The notes: generated by a model not told the origin, from the letters alone. Shown: positions 8,347-18,179, counted from the first letter of the stretch. The stretch: DNA of 64,000 nt from Skermanella sp. TT6 (GCF_016653635.2 NZ_CP067420.1:4924001-4988000), one strand, 5' to 3'. Numbers and translations: made by a program.

Positions 8347-10038
8347 ATGCCACACCTGACGCTACGCCAACGCCTGATCGGCCTTGCCGCCGGCCTGACG
8401 ATCGCCGCCGGAATCACGGGGAGCATCGGGGCCGCGGGCATCGTCGCGTCCAACCGGGCCGCCGACGACCTGATCGTCATGTCGGATGCCCTGGCCAGCC
8501 ATCTGCTGGGCGACATGATGCACGACGCCCTGCGCGCCGACGTCCTGACCGCCCTGCTGTCCAGCGCTTACGGAACGCAGGAGAACGACCATGACGCGAC
8601 GCGGGAATCGCTGGACGAGCATGCGGGGACCTTCCGCGCGGCGCTTCGGGCCAATGCGGAGCGGTCCGGCCTGGACCAGGAGATCAAGGCGGCCTTGGGC
8701 GAGGTCGAGCCGGCGCTCAACCGTTACATCGCCTCGGCGGAGACGATCGTCGGCCTGGCCCGGACCAGCCCGGTCGAGGCCCAGGTCCGCATGCGGGATT
8801 TCATCGAGGCGTTCGAGACCCTGGAGGAGCGCAACGGCGCCATTTCCGACCTGATCGGGCGCCGCAAGGCGGAACGTGCCCTGCAAAGCGCCACGACCGG
8901 TCGCTTCACGATCGCGCTGACCGCGGCGATCACGCTGCTGACCATCGCCGCGGCGGTGGTCCTGTCGGTGCTCGGCGTCAGATCGATCACCCGGCCCCTC
9001 GGGCAGGCGGCCGCCGCGATCCAGGCGATCGGCGCGGGGCGGCGCGACGTGGCGCTCGACGGAACCGGGCCCGACGACGAACTCGGGAAGGTCGCCAGGG
9101 CGATCCTGACCATGCAGACCCAGGCATCCGCGCTGGACGCGATGCGCGCGGCGGAGGACGCGCGGCGGGACGCGGCGTCGCGGGAAGCCCTGCGCATGGC
9201 CGAGGCCACCGGCCGCTTCAACGACGGGGTCGCCGGCGTCGCCGCCGCCCTCCTCGGGGCCGACCGGGATCTTCGCATGGTCGCCGAAGGGATCTCGGCC
9301 CAGGCCGCCACGGCGAGCCGCCAGGCGGCGGCCGTCCAGTCCGCCGCCGAAAGCACCGCGTCGTCGGTCGAGGGCATCGCCTCCGCTTCGGAGGATCTGG
9401 CGTCGTCGGTCAAGGAGGTCGGCGGCCGGACGGCCGAGGCCGCCGCCGTGACGAGGGAGGCGGTCGCCCATACCGGGCGGGCCGCAACGCGCATACGGGA
9501 CCTGGAAGGCGCGGCGCAGCGGATCGGCGATGTCGTCCGCCTGATCAACGGCATCGCGGAGCAGACCAACCTGCTGGCGCTGAACGCCACCATCGAGGCG
9601 GCGAGAGCCGGGGAGGCCGGCAAGGGCTTCGCCATCGTCGCGCAGGAAGTCAAGCTGCTGGCGAACCAGACCGCGTCGGCCACCGCCGAGATCTCGACCC
9701 AGGTCGCCGACATCCAGTCGGAGACCGGCATGGCGGTGGAGGCGATGCGGGAGGTCGCGGCGACGGTCGAGCGGGTCAACGCGATCGCGACCGCCATCGC
9801 CGGGTCGGTCGAGCAACAGAGCGCCGCGACCGAACGGATCGCGGCGAGCATGGCCGACAGCGCCGGGTCGGCGCGGGAGATCACCGGCGGCCTCGGCAGC
9901 GTGACCCGGGCGATCCGCGAAACCGACGAGGCGGTCGGGAGGATGACCGACTCCGCCGTGCAGATCACCCGCCAGATCGATATCCTGCGCGCCGAGGCCG
10001 ACCGCTTCACCGCCGAGTTCCGACCAGGGGCCGCCTGA
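8347..10038 (+). CDS. Methyl-accepting chemotaxis protein
   Basis: The protein has 563 residues. A first membrane helix (about 10-32) is followed by a ~150-residue helical periplasmic sensor domain, a second membrane helix (about 188-212), a HAMP domain, and a long cytoplasmic coiled coil. The hairpin tip carries the universal signalling block [19 protein letters not shown] and [12 protein letters not shown]. No C-terminal CheR/CheB pentapeptide tether is seen. The ligand cannot be read from sequence; the sensor part resembles the four-helix-bundle class. ATG 8347 is preferred because the residues before it lack homology. It is divergent from flgK with about 330 bases between. Confidence 0.93.
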   Translation: MPHLTLRQRLIGLAAGLTIAAGITGSIGAAGIVASNRAADDLIVMSDALASHLLGDMMHDALRADVLTALLSSAYGTQENDHDATRESLDEHAGTFRAALRANAERSGLDQEIKAALGEVEPALNRYIASAETIVGLARTSPVEAQVRMRDFIEAFETLEERNGAISDLIGRRKAERALQSATTGRFTIALTAAITLLTIAAAVVLSVLGVRSITRPLGQAAAAIQAIGAGRRDVALDGTGPDDELGKVARAILTMQTQASALDAMRAAEDARRDAASREALRMAEATGRFNDGVAGVAAALLGADRDLRMVAEGISAQAATASRQAAAVQSAAESTASSVEGIASASEDLASSVKEVGGRTAEAAAVTREAVAHTGRAATRIRDLEGAAQRIGDVVRLINGIAEQTNLLALNATIEAARAGEAGKGFAIVAQEVKLLANQTASATAEISTQVADIQSETGMAVEAMREVAATVERVNAIATAIAGSVEQQSAATERIAASMADSAGSAREITGGLGSVTRAIRETDEAVGRMTDSAVQITRQIDILRAEADRFTAEFRPGAA

Positions 10039-10131
10039 CCGTCCGCGGAGCGGCAAAGACCGGGATGTCGCCGGGGGCGCGCCGGTGTTACGGTGCGGCG
10101 GTCCAAGTCTCCCACGGAACGATGCCTGCAG

Positions 10132-12696
10132 ATGCTCGCCGAACTCCTCAAGACCGCCCAGCACCATCATGAAGCGGGACGCCTGGCCGAGGCGGCGCGG
10201 GCGTGCCGGCAGGCGATGGCGCTGGCTCCTCCGGCCGGCACCCTGCTCGTGATCGGCCAGGTCGGCGCCCAGGCCGGCGACTGGGACCTGGCGGCCGACG
10301 CCTTCGGGATCCTCGCGGCGGCGCGTCCCGAAGACCCGGACATCCTGCTGGAGTACGGCATCGCCCGCAGGCACCAGGGACGGCCCGACGACGCCGCCGA
10401 AGCCTATCGGCGCGCGATCGGCCTCGACCCGGGGATGATCGAGGCCTGGCTCAACCTGGGCCACGCGCTGCTGGAGCTGGGAAACCCCGCCGAAGCCGCC
10501 GGGGCCTTCGGGACCGCCGCGGCGCTCGCCCCGGATCACCCCCCGGCCCATGCGAGTCTGGGCATGGCGCTTCTGGCCGCCGGCGACCCCGCGGGGGCGG
10601 AGGCCGCGTTCCGCGACTCCCTGGCGCGCGATCCGTCCGGCATGCCGGCGCTCGCCGGGCTGGGAACCGCCCTGGTCCGGCTGGGCCGCCTGTCCGACGC
10701 GGCCGAGGTCCATCGGCACACCCTGGCCGTCGATCCCTCGCTCGCCTCCGCGTGGCACGACCTGGCCATGGTCCTGGCCGCGCTCGAACTGCCGGAACGG
10801 GCGGCGCCCGCCGCCCGCCGCGCGGTCCTGTGCGACCCGGCCGACTCCGCCGCCCCGCTGACGCTCGGCAACATCCTGCTCGTCCTGGACCGGCTGGACG
10901 GGGCCGAGGCGGCATACCGGCACGCCGCCTCGCTGCGTCCCGACGGGGTGGACGCCTGGAACAACCTGGGCTTCTGCCTGAGCCGCCTGGGACGCCACGG
11001 CGACGCCCGCGACGCCCTGGCCCGGGCCGCGGCCCTGGATCCCGCCTACGCCACATCCTGGTGCAATCTCGGGACCGCCCTCGCCGGCCTGGGCCGCCAC
11101 GGCGAGGCCGACGCGATGTGGCGACGCACCCTCAGGCTCTGGCCCGACCATCCGGAGGCGCTGATCAGCCTGGCCAACGCCCGCCTGCGCGACCACCGGC
11201 TCGACGCCGCCGCCGCGACGCTGGGCCATGCGCTGGCCGTGACGCCGGATTTCGCGCGCGCCCAGACCATGCTCGGCAACATCCTGCTGGACCAGGGCCA
11301 TACCGGGCGCGCCCGGACGGCCTTCCGCCAGGCCCGCCGCCTGTGCGGCGATCCCGGGCTCGAGGTGAAGGAGGCGCTGGCCCTTCCGATCATCCCGGAG
11401 TCGGAGGCGCACATCCGGGAGGTGCGCGAGCGCCTGGCCGACGGGGTGGCGCGGCTGGCCGGACGGGGCATCCGGCTGCGCGACCCGCTCGCCCAGGTCG
11501 GCCAGACCTGCTTCTACCTGGCCTACCACGCCGCCGACGACCGGCCCCTCCAGCAGGCCGTCGCCGGCCTGTACGAGGCCGCCTGCCCCGACCTGCTCCA
11601 GGATCGCGCCGACCCGCCGCCCCGGCCCGACGGCCGAACCCATGTCGGCTTCGTCTCCCAGTACTGGCACCAGCACACCATCGCCAAGCTCAACCTCGGC
11701 CTGATCCGGACCCTCGACCGCGAGCGTTTCCACGTCACCCTGTTCACCACCCCCCACGCCGGCGACGCCCTGCGCGACGCCCTGGTCCGCGCCGCCGACG
11801 CCACCGTCGAGCTGCCCCTCGACCTCGGCGCCGCCCGCGACGCGATCGCCGCCCGACGCCTCGACGTCCTGTACTACGCCGACATCGGCATGTCCGCCCT
11901 GACCTACTTCCTCGCCTTCGCCAGGCTCGCCCCGCTGCAGTGCCTGACCTGGGGCCATCCCGACACCACCGGCATCCGCAACCTCGACCGCTTCCTGTCG
12001 TGCGCCGCCATGGAGCCGGACGGCGCCGAGCGCCACTACTCCGAGCGCCTGGTCCGACTGCCCGGGACCACCCTGCACTACGCCAGACCCCGCCTGCCGG
12101 CCCGGCTCAAGCCGCGCTCGGCCTTCGGACTGCCCGACGACGCCCATCTCTATGTCTGCCCGCAGAGCCTGTTCAAGATCCATCCCGACTTCGACCGCGC
12201 CCTGGTCGACCTGCTGCGCCGCGACCCAAAGGGCCTGGTGGTGCTGCTCTCGGGGCGCGACCGCAACCTCGACGCCCTGCTGCGCCGCAGGCTCGCCGCC
12301 GCCGGAGCCGACGTGGCGGCGCGCTTCCGCTTCCTGCGCCAGATGCCGCTGCCAGACTTCCTGTCGTTGGTGGCGTGCAGCGACGTCATGCTCGACCCGC
12401 TGCACTACAGCGGCGGCAACACCAGCCTGGAGGCCTTCGCGCTCGGCACCCCGATCGTCACCTGGCCCGGTGCCTTCATGCGCGGCCGCCACACCCACGG
12501 CTTCTACCGCCTGATGGGCCTGGACGACTGCGTCGCCCGAGACCACGCCCACTATGTCGACCTCGCCCTCGACCTCGCCAGCCAGCCAGACCGCAGGGCC
12601 CACGTCATCCGACGCGTCCTCGACCGCGTCCCCCTCCTGTTCGACGACGCCAAAAGCGTCCGGGCCATCGAAAACGAAATCCTCCAGACCGAATGA
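10132..12696 (+). CDS. TPR-containing SPINDLY/OGT-like glycosyltransferase (family 41)
   Basis: The protein has about 854 residues. Residues ~5-390 are successive 34-residue tetratricopeptide repeats. Residues ~500-850 form a Glyco_transf_41 catalytic region with GFVSQYWHQH, TWGHPDTTG, a CPQSLFKIHPDFD segment and YSGGNTSLEA. Such enzymes add O-linked sugars to proteins in the cytosol; bacterial members beside flagellin genes often modify flagellin. The last ~120 residues are almost identical to the truncated paralogue at the window start. The start is uncertain (10093 and 10132 are both in frame; neither has a strong Shine-Dalgarno). Confidence 0.88.
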   Translation: MLAELLKTAQHHHEAGRLAEAARACRQAMALAPPAGTLLVIGQVGAQAGDWDLAADAFGILAAARPEDPDILLEYGIARRHQGRPDDAAEAYRRAIGLDPGMIEAWLNLGHALLELGNPAEAAGAFGTAAALAPDHPPAHASLGMALLAAGDPAGAEAAFRDSLARDPSGMPALAGLGTALVRLGRLSDAAEVHRHTLAVDPSLASAWHDLAMVLAALELPERAAPAARRAVLCDPADSAAPLTLGNILLVLDRLDGAEAAYRHAASLRPDGVDAWNNLGFCLSRLGRHGDARDALARAAALDPAYATSWCNLGTALAGLGRHGEADAMWRRTLRLWPDHPEALISLANARLRDHRLDAAAATLGHALAVTPDFARAQTMLGNILLDQGHTGRARTAFRQARRLCGDPGLEVKEALALPIIPESEAHIREVRERLADGVARLAGRGIRLRDPLAQVGQTCFYLAYHAADDRPLQQAVAGLYEAACPDLLQDRADPPPRPDGRTHVGFVSQYWHQHTIAKLNLGLIRTLDRERFHVTLFTTPHAGDALRDALVRAADATVELPLDLGAARDAIAARRLDVLYYADIGMSALTYFLAFARLAPLQCLTWGHPDTTGIRNLDRFLSCAAMEPDGAERHYSERLVRLPGTTLHYARPRLPARLKPRSAFGLPDDAHLYVCPQSLFKIHPDFDRALVDLLRRDPKGLVVLLSGRDRNLDALLRRRLAAAGADVAARFRFLRQMPLPDFLSLVACSDVMLDPLHYSGGNTSLEAFALGTPIVTWPGAFMRGRHTHGFYRLMGLDDCVARDHAHYVDLALDLASQPDRRAHVIRRVLDRVPLLFDDAKSVRAIENEILQTE
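12318..12684 (+). repeat. Long direct repeat, copy 2
   Basis: This is the second copy of the repeat that opens the window. It lies inside the 3' end of the complete SPINDLY-like gene. Near-identity at silent positions in a 367-bp coding stretch points to recent duplication or gene conversion rather than conserved protein function alone. The two copies flank the flagellin-flgKL region as direct repeats. Confidence 0.93.
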
Positions 12697-12908
12697 AATC
12701 GGGCGGAACCCGAACTTCAGCGAAGCAGACGCCTTGGCCGCCCCTTCGCGGTCGCGCGCCGCCTTGTCCCCGGCGCGGATCGTCCCGGTCGTTTCCCAAA
12801 AGTATTACATCCGAAAGTGTAACTCCTTGTTGCAAGCTACTTTGAAGATGGACATAATCCCGGCCATCAACACCGGGCGGGGCAAGCTTCGAAGGCCACC
12901 CGCGATGT

Positions 12909-12957
12909 CCAGCAACGGCTGCAAGCCAGCAACGACTGCACCAGCAACGACTGCAAG
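12909..12957 (+). repeat. Three tandem 15-17 bp units in the flbT leader
   Basis: Units at 12909-12925, 12926-12940 and 12941-12957 share CCAGCAACG(A/G)CTGCA, with or without a trailing AG. They end just before the flbT Shine-Dalgarno, inside the likely 5' untranslated region. The rest of the 275-base gap from 12697 shows no gene that I can support. Confidence 0.75.
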
Positions 12958-12971
12958 AGGGTGGCACGACA

Positions 12972-13388
12972 ATGACCGAAACGATCGAACTGATTGCTCT
13001 CCCGCTCCAGCCCGGCGGCACCGTCATCGTCAAGGGCGTTCCGATCCACATGCAGGACGACGGCACGGTCATGGTCCCCAAGGATACCCCGACCCTGACC
13101 CGCGAACAGTTGATCCTGGACGAGAAGGACGCGGACACGGCGACCAAGCGCATCTATTACGCGCTTCAGCTGATGACCCTCGACGGCGCCTCCGCCGGCA
13201 TCTACCACGATAAGCTGATCTCGCTGCTCGACGATCGGGCGGAGGCGACCGAGCTTCAGCCGGTGCTGCGCAGCCTGGCGATCATCTCGGAGCTGAGCCG
13301 CAAGGGCGAGTACCTCGCCGCGCTGGAGGTCTGCCGCCACCTGATCCAGTTCGACGATGCCCTGGTCCGCGAGTTTCCGGCCGGCTGA
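12972..13388 (+). CDS. flbT: FlbT, post-transcriptional regulator of flagellin
   Basis: This 138-residue protein matches the FlbT family: an LQPGGTVIVKG N-terminal strand region, a REQLILDEKDADTATKRIYY centre and a helical C-terminal half with a leucine-rich RSLAIISEL segment. In Caulobacter FlbT binds the flagellin mRNA leader and limits its translation until the hook is finished. Here it lies alone among glycosylation genes, about 9 kb from flagellin and flaF. A purine-rich Shine-Dalgarno (GAGGGTGG) lies 7 bases before ATG 12972. Confidence 0.9.
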   Translation: MTETIELIALPLQPGGTVIVKGVPIHMQDDGTVMVPKDTPTLTREQLILDEKDADTATKRIYYALQLMTLDGASAGIYHDKLISLLDDRAEATELQPVLRSLAIISELSRKGEYLAALEVCRHLIQFDDALVREFPAG

Positions 13389-13429
13389 AGCCCGGCGGCA
13401 TGGCGGATCCAGGCCACCCCGGTTAGAGC

Positions 13430-15694
13430 ATGTCCTATGAGTATCCGGCGGCCCCCGCTTCCAGGGCCGCCTCTTCCGCGTCCCCTCCCTTCCCGTCCGG
13501 CGCCCTGAGCGTCGGGCTGCTTGCCGAAGCCGAACGGTCCCTTCTGGCCGGGAATCTCGTGATGGCGGCCTGGCTGTGCGAGGAGGTCCGGCGGGTCGAT
13601 CCCGACTCCCCCGGTGCCCTGCACCTGCTCGGGCTGATCGCCGAGCGGGAAGGCCGCCTTTGCGACGCGTCCCGGCTCTTTCGCCAGGCGCTGGCGGCGG
13701 AGCCGGAATTCGGTGCCGCCTGGCTCAGCCTCGCCTCGCTGCACCGGTCGAGCGGCAATGCGAAAGCCGCGCTGCTGTGCTGCCGCAGCGCGCTCCTGAT
13801 CGACCCGGCCGACCGGGACGGCTGGTACAACCTGGGCAATGTCCTGCTCGACGACGGCTGCGCTTTCGCCGCCGCCGAAGCCTATGGCCGCGCCTTGGGC
13901 ATCGACCGCCATCACGACCCCGCCTGGCACAACCTGGGCATAGCCCTCCATCTGGCCGGCCGTTCCGACGCCGCCCTGACGGCCCTGGGCAATGCCGCGG
14001 CGTACCGGCCGGACAATCCGGCGCCCCTTCACCAGATCGCGGTGGTCCGGTTCCGTACCGGCGACCTGGACGGCGCCCTCCGGGCGGTGGGACGTCAGGC
14101 CCGGCTCGATCCCGCACAGCTCGACAGCAGCCTGATCCGGCTCCTGGCGATCGCCCTGCGCGACGCCGGGCGGACCGGCGATGCGATCCCGATCACCGCG
14201 CTGGCGGTGGCGCACCGGCCGGAGGACGTCGACCTCCGTCACTGCCTCGGGATGCTCCACCTGGCCGTCCGCGACATGCCGGCGGCCGACGCGATCTTCC
14301 GCGCGACCCTGTGCCACGGCCCGGCCGACCCCTTCGCGCTGAACTCGTACGGCGTGATGCTGAGCGGCATGGGCAGGTCGCGGGAGGGAGTCCGGCTGCT
14401 GCGGCGGTCCCTCCTGCTGCAGCCCGGAAACGCGGAGATCCACAGCAACCTGCTGCTGACCCTCCAGTATGACGGGACGCTGGGCCTGGCCGACCTCTAC
14501 CGCCTCCACGCCGAATGGTACCGCCGCCATGCCCCCTCCGGCGGGCCGGCCGGCGCGCGCCGGGTGGCTCCCGATGCGATCCGCGATCCGGGGCGGCGGC
14601 TCCGCATCGGTTACGTGTCGGCCGATTTCGGCCAGCACCCGGTGGGCTTCTTCCTCAGCGGAGTGGTCCTGCACCATGACCGGGACTCGTTCGAGGTCCA
14701 TTGCTATTCGGCGCGCCGGCGGAGCGACGCCCTGACGGACCGCTTCCGCCGCATGGCGGAGCATTGGCACGAGATCGGCGACACCGACGGCGAGGAACTG
14801 GCCGACCGGATCCGCGGCGACGGCATCGACATCCTGGTGGACCTGTCGGGGCATACCGCGAACAACCGCCTGCGCGCCTTCGTCCACCGGCCGGCGCCGG
14901 TCCAGGCGACCTGGGCCGGCTATGTCGGAACCACCGGCATCCCGGCCATCGACTATCTCATCTCCGACCCGCGCCAGACGCCGGACGGGGTCGATCCCCA
15001 TTACGCCGAGCGGATCATGCGGCTGCCCGACTGCTATGTCTGCTACGAGCCGCCGCCCTATGCGCCGCCCGTCGGCCCGCTGCCGGCCCTGGAGTCGGGC
15101 GTCGTCACCTTCGGCTGCTTCAACAATCTCGCCAAGCTGGACGAGTCCAGCATCGCGCTCTGGAGCACCCTGCTGCGCGACCGTCCCGACCGGCGGCTGA
15201 TGCTCCAGACCTTCGCGCTCGACGTTCCGAGCGTGCGCGACGCGGTGGCGGCCCGGTTCGCCGCCCACGGCGTGGCTCCCGGCCAGCTCGACCTGCGGCG
15301 GGCGTCCGGCCACGCGGGCCTGCTCCAGTCCTATAACTCGGTCGACATAGCGCTCGATCCCTTGGCCTATTCGGGCGGGCTGACCACGCTGGAAGCCTTG
15401 TGGATGGGCGTACCGGTGATCACGCTGCCGGGCGAGCGGTTCTGTACCCGCCACAGCCTGTCGCACCTGACCGCCGCCGGGCTCCCCGGCCTGGTGGCGG
15501 AGGACGCTTCGGGGTACCTGGCGCGGGCGGAGGGGCTGGCCGCCGACCTCGGACGGCTGGCCGACCTGCGCGGCAGGCTGCGCGACCGGATGGCGGCCTC
15601 GCCGCTCTGCGACGCCGCCCATTTCACGCGAACGCTGGAAGCGGCTTTCAGGCGGATGTGGCGGGACCGGTGCCTTACCGGAAGGATTGATTAA
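13430..15694 (+). CDS. TPR-containing SPINDLY/OGT-like glycosyltransferase (family 41), second paralogue
   Basis: The protein has 754 residues. TPR units cover about 20-330. The catalytic domain from about 380 to 740 includes RIGYVSADFGQHPVGFF, LVDLSGHTANNRL, the PVQATWAGYVGTTG motif, FGCFNNLAKL and a YSGGLTTLEALWMGVPVIT donor-site block. These are the canonical signatures of the O-GlcNAc transferase/SPINDLY group, here more typical than in the paralogue at 10132. Donor and acceptor are unknown. It follows flbT by 41 bases and precedes sugar-nucleotide enzymes, supporting a role in flagellin glycosylation (inference). Confidence 0.9.
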   Translation: MSYEYPAAPASRAASSASPPFPSGALSVGLLAEAERSLLAGNLVMAAWLCEEVRRVDPDSPGALHLLGLIAEREGRLCDASRLFRQALAAEPEFGAAWLSLASLHRSSGNAKAALLCCRSALLIDPADRDGWYNLGNVLLDDGCAFAAAEAYGRALGIDRHHDPAWHNLGIALHLAGRSDAALTALGNAAAYRPDNPAPLHQIAVVRFRTGDLDGALRAVGRQARLDPAQLDSSLIRLLAIALRDAGRTGDAIPITALAVAHRPEDVDLRHCLGMLHLAVRDMPAADAIFRATLCHGPADPFALNSYGVMLSGMGRSREGVRLLRRSLLLQPGNAEIHSNLLLTLQYDGTLGLADLYRLHAEWYRRHAPSGGPAGARRVAPDAIRDPGRRLRIGYVSADFGQHPVGFFLSGVVLHHDRDSFEVHCYSARRRSDALTDRFRRMAEHWHEIGDTDGEELADRIRGDGIDILVDLSGHTANNRLRAFVHRPAPVQATWAGYVGTTGIPAIDYLISDPRQTPDGVDPHYAERIMRLPDCYVCYEPPPYAPPVGPLPALESGVVTFGCFNNLAKLDESSIALWSTLLRDRPDRRLMLQTFALDVPSVRDAVAARFAAHGVAPGQLDLRRASGHAGLLQSYNSVDIALDPLAYSGGLTTLEALWMGVPVITLPGERFCTRHSLSHLTAAGLPGLVAEDASGYLARAEGLAADLGRLADLRGRLRDRMAASPLCDAAHFTRTLEAAFRRMWRDRCLTGRID

Positions 15695-15762
15695 CCGTTT
15701 CGGCATAGCTTGGCTATATCTTTCGGCGGCGTGCCGCCGGATTTGCCAGCGCGGAAACGCTC

Positions 15763-16782
15763 ATGAAGATCCTGGTTACCGGAGCCGCCGGCTTCATCGC
15801 GGGCTATGTCGTGGCCGAACTGCTCAAGCACGGGCATCAGGTCGTCGGCATCGACAATTTCAGCAAGTACGGCCCCGTCGCCAAGGCGCACGACGGCCAT
15901 CCCGGCTACCGTTTCGTCTTCGGCGACTGCAAGGATGTCGGCCTGATGACGGAATTGGCCGCCGACTGCGACCGGATCGTCGCCGGCGCCGCGATGATCG
16001 GCGGCATCTCGTACTTCCACCAATATGCCTACGACCTGCTGGCGGAGAACGAGCGGATCACCGCGTCCACCTTCGACGCCGCCATCGCGGCGCACCGGGC
16101 GGGACGGCTGGGCCGGATCGTCGTGCTGAGCTCCAGCATGGTGTTCGAGAGCGCCTCGACCTTCCCGACGCCGGAGAGCGAGATCACCCGCGCCCCTCCC
16201 CCCGCCAGCAGCTACGGCTTCCAGAAGCTGGCGGTGGAGTATTTCGCGCGGGCGGCCCACCAGCAGTACGGGCTGCCCTTCACGATCGCGCGGCCGTTCA
16301 ACTGCGTCGGCATCGGCGAGGGCAAGGCGTTGGGAGACGCCGAGATCATGAGCGGAAATGTCAGGCTCAGCATGTCCCACGTGCTTCCGGACCTCGCGCA
16401 GAAGGTGCTGAAGGGGCAGGATCCCCTGCATATCCTGGGGGACGGCGGCCAGGTGCGCTGCTACACCCACGGCAGCGACCTCGCCCGGGGCATCCGCCTG
16501 TGCGTCGAACGGGACGAGGCGCTGAACGACGACTTCAACCTGTCCACGCCGGAGCCGACCACCGTCCTGGAACTGGCCGCCCTGGTCTGGCGCGAGGTCC
16601 ACGGCGACCGGCCGCTCCGCCACGCCAGCGACGCCCCCTTCGAATACGACGTGCAGCACCGCGTTCCCGACACGGCGAAGGCCGCGCGGGTGCTGGGTTT
16701 CGCCGCCACGGTGCCGATCGCCGAGAGCGTGCGCGAAGTGGTCGGTTGGGTGCGCGCGGAACTCGCCGCAGGCCGCCTGTGA
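15763..16782 (+). CDS. NAD-dependent sugar-nucleotide epimerase/dehydratase
   Basis: The 339-residue protein is an extended short-chain dehydrogenase. It has the Rossmann motif GAAGFIAG at the N-terminus, an SSSMVF strand, and the catalytic Y-x3-K as YGFQK near residue 151. The family covers UDP-glucose 4-epimerases, dehydratases and related enzymes; the exact reaction cannot be decided by eye. It lies 33 bases upstream of a nucleotide-sugar dehydrogenase, so the two probably make one activated sugar for the nearby glycosyltransferases. Confidence 0.87.
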   Translation: MKILVTGAAGFIAGYVVAELLKHGHQVVGIDNFSKYGPVAKAHDGHPGYRFVFGDCKDVGLMTELAADCDRIVAGAAMIGGISYFHQYAYDLLAENERITASTFDAAIAAHRAGRLGRIVVLSSSMVFESASTFPTPESEITRAPPPASSYGFQKLAVEYFARAAHQQYGLPFTIARPFNCVGIGEGKALGDAEIMSGNVRLSMSHVLPDLAQKVLKGQDPLHILGDGGQVRCYTHGSDLARGIRLCVERDEALNDDFNLSTPEPTTVLELAALVWREVHGDRPLRHASDAPFEYDVQHRVPDTAKAARVLGFAATVPIAESVREVVGWVRAELAAGRL

Positions 16783-16814
16783 CAACCTGAACAGCGAACG
16801 CGGGAGCCTCGGCG

Positions 16815-18179
16815 ATGGACTACCAGCATGACCGCACGGTCTGCATCATCGGTCTCGGCTATGTCGGGCTGACACTCGCCATCATCATGGCGGAGGCCGG
16901 CTACACGGTCCGGGGCGTCGAGCTGAACCGGGATTTCACCGACCGGATCGTCACGGGAAAGGCCCACTTCCACGAACCCGGCCTGGACGAACGGCTCGGC
17001 TTCCAGCTCGCGGCCGGGCGCTTCCATGTCGGCAACGCGCTGCCCGACGATCCCGCCGTCTCGCTCTACATCATCACGGTCGGGACGCCGCTGGGGCCGG
17101 ACGGCAAGGTCCGGCTCGACATGGTCAGGCGGGTCACGCGGGAGATCGCGGACCGGCTGAAGGACGGCGATGCCGTCGTCCTGCGCTCCACCGTCAAGAT
17201 CGGCACCACCCGCGACGTCGTGATGCCGATCCTGGCCGAGACCGGGCGCGACGTCGATGTCGCGTTCTGTCCGGAACGGACCCTGGAAGGCCGCGCGCTC
17301 TACGAGCTGACCCATCTGCCGCAGATCATCGGCGCCGCCTCGGAGCGCGGCTCGGTCCGACTCGCCCAGGTCTTCAACGCGATCACGCCGACGGTGATCC
17401 GGGTTCGCGATCCGGAAACCGCCGAGATGATCAAGCTCATCGACAATACCAGCCGGGACGTCGGCTTCGCCTTCGCCAACGAGGTGGCGCGGCTGTGCGG
17501 CGCGGTCGGCATCTCGGCCGCCGAGGTGATCACCTTCGGCAAGCTGGGCTATGCCCGGACCCAGCTGCCGATGCCCGGCCCGGTCGGCGGCCCGTGCCTG
17601 AGCAAGGACTCGCACATCCTGGTGGAGAGCATGACCGATCGCGGGGTCATGCCCGAGATCGCCGCGGCCGCGCGCACGATCAACGAACGGCTGATGGTCG
17701 AGACCGCCCGGTACATGGCCGGCCAGGTGCTCCGGTGGCACCGGTCCGGCGCCCTCAAGGTCACCTTGATGGGCCTCGCCTTCAAGGGCCAGCCGGAGAC
17801 CGACGACCTGCGCGGCAGCACGGCGATTCCCCTGCTCGCCGAACTCCGCCGGCTGATGCCGGAAGCGGCTTTCTGCGGCTATGATCCGATCGTTTCGGCC
17901 CAGGATCTGAGCGCGCTGGGATTGACCCCCCTGCCGGACCTGACGCAGGCGTTCGACGGGAGCCACCTGGTCGTCATCCACAACAACCACCCGGCGTTCC
18001 AGGCCATGCCGCTGTCACGGCTCTCGCGTGGGATGGCCCGGCCCGGCATGGTCTACGACTTCTGGAACAACTTCCTGCCGGAGCGGCTGACCCTGGATGC
18101 CGGTATCCGCTACGTGGCGCTGGGAACCCACTCCATGGGTGCGGGGCACGCGGAGTCCGCCGACTGCTCCGCACCGTGA
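16815..18179 (+). CDS. Nucleotide-sugar dehydrogenase (UDP-glucose/UDP-ManNAc dehydrogenase family)
   Basis: The 454-residue protein has an N-terminal NAD-binding motif GLGYVGLTLA and the middle-domain catalytic cysteine motif GGPCLSKDSH near residue 257-266. Such enzymes oxidise the C6 hydroxyl of a UDP-sugar to the uronic acid in two NAD-dependent steps. The substrate is not certain; GGPCLSKD resembles the WecC/WbpA branch more than the UDP-glucose branch, which usually has GxCFPKD. It follows the epimerase and ends the plus-strand glycosylation group. Confidence 0.86.
   Translation: MDYQHDRTVCIIGLGYVGLTLAIIMAEAGYTVRGVELNRDFTDRIVTGKAHFHEPGLDERLGFQLAAGRFHVGNALPDDPAVSLYIITVGTPLGPDGKVRLDMVRRVTREIADRLKDGDAVVLRSTVKIGTTRDVVMPILAETGRDVDVAFCPERTLEGRALYELTHLPQIIGAASERGSVRLAQVFNAITPTVIRVRDPETAEMIKLIDNTSRDVGFAFANEVARLCGAVGISAAEVITFGKLGYARTQLPMPGPVGGPCLSKDSHILVESMTDRGVMPEIAAAARTINERLMVETARYMAGQVLRWHRSGALKVTLMGLAFKGQPETDDLRGSTAIPLLAELRRLMPEAAFCGYDPIVSAQDLSALGLTPLPDLTQAFDGSHLVVIHNNHPAFQAMPLSRLSRGMARPGMVYDFWNNFLPERLTLDAGIRYVALGTHSMGAGHAESADCSAP

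Noticed and set aside
8362-12603. A 1413-codon open frame on the minus strand across the MCP and glycosyltransferase genes
   Set aside because: It is a shadow of two well-supported plus-strand genes in GC-rich DNA. Its protein is low in complexity (Gly, Arg, Ala, Gln, Val) and has no family features.
12909-12957. Tandem units as a CRISPR array
   Set aside because: Units are directly adjacent, 15-17 bp, with no spacers and no cas genes in the window.
12962-12968. TGGCACG, a perfect sigma-54 -24 element, just before flbT
   Set aside because: No TTGC element stands at the -12 distance, and the match overlaps the flbT ribosome site and start.
13256-15706. An 816-codon minus-strand open frame over flbT and the second OGT-like gene
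   Set aside because: Antisense shadow of third-position GC bias; the plus-strand frame carries clear TPR and family-41 motifs.
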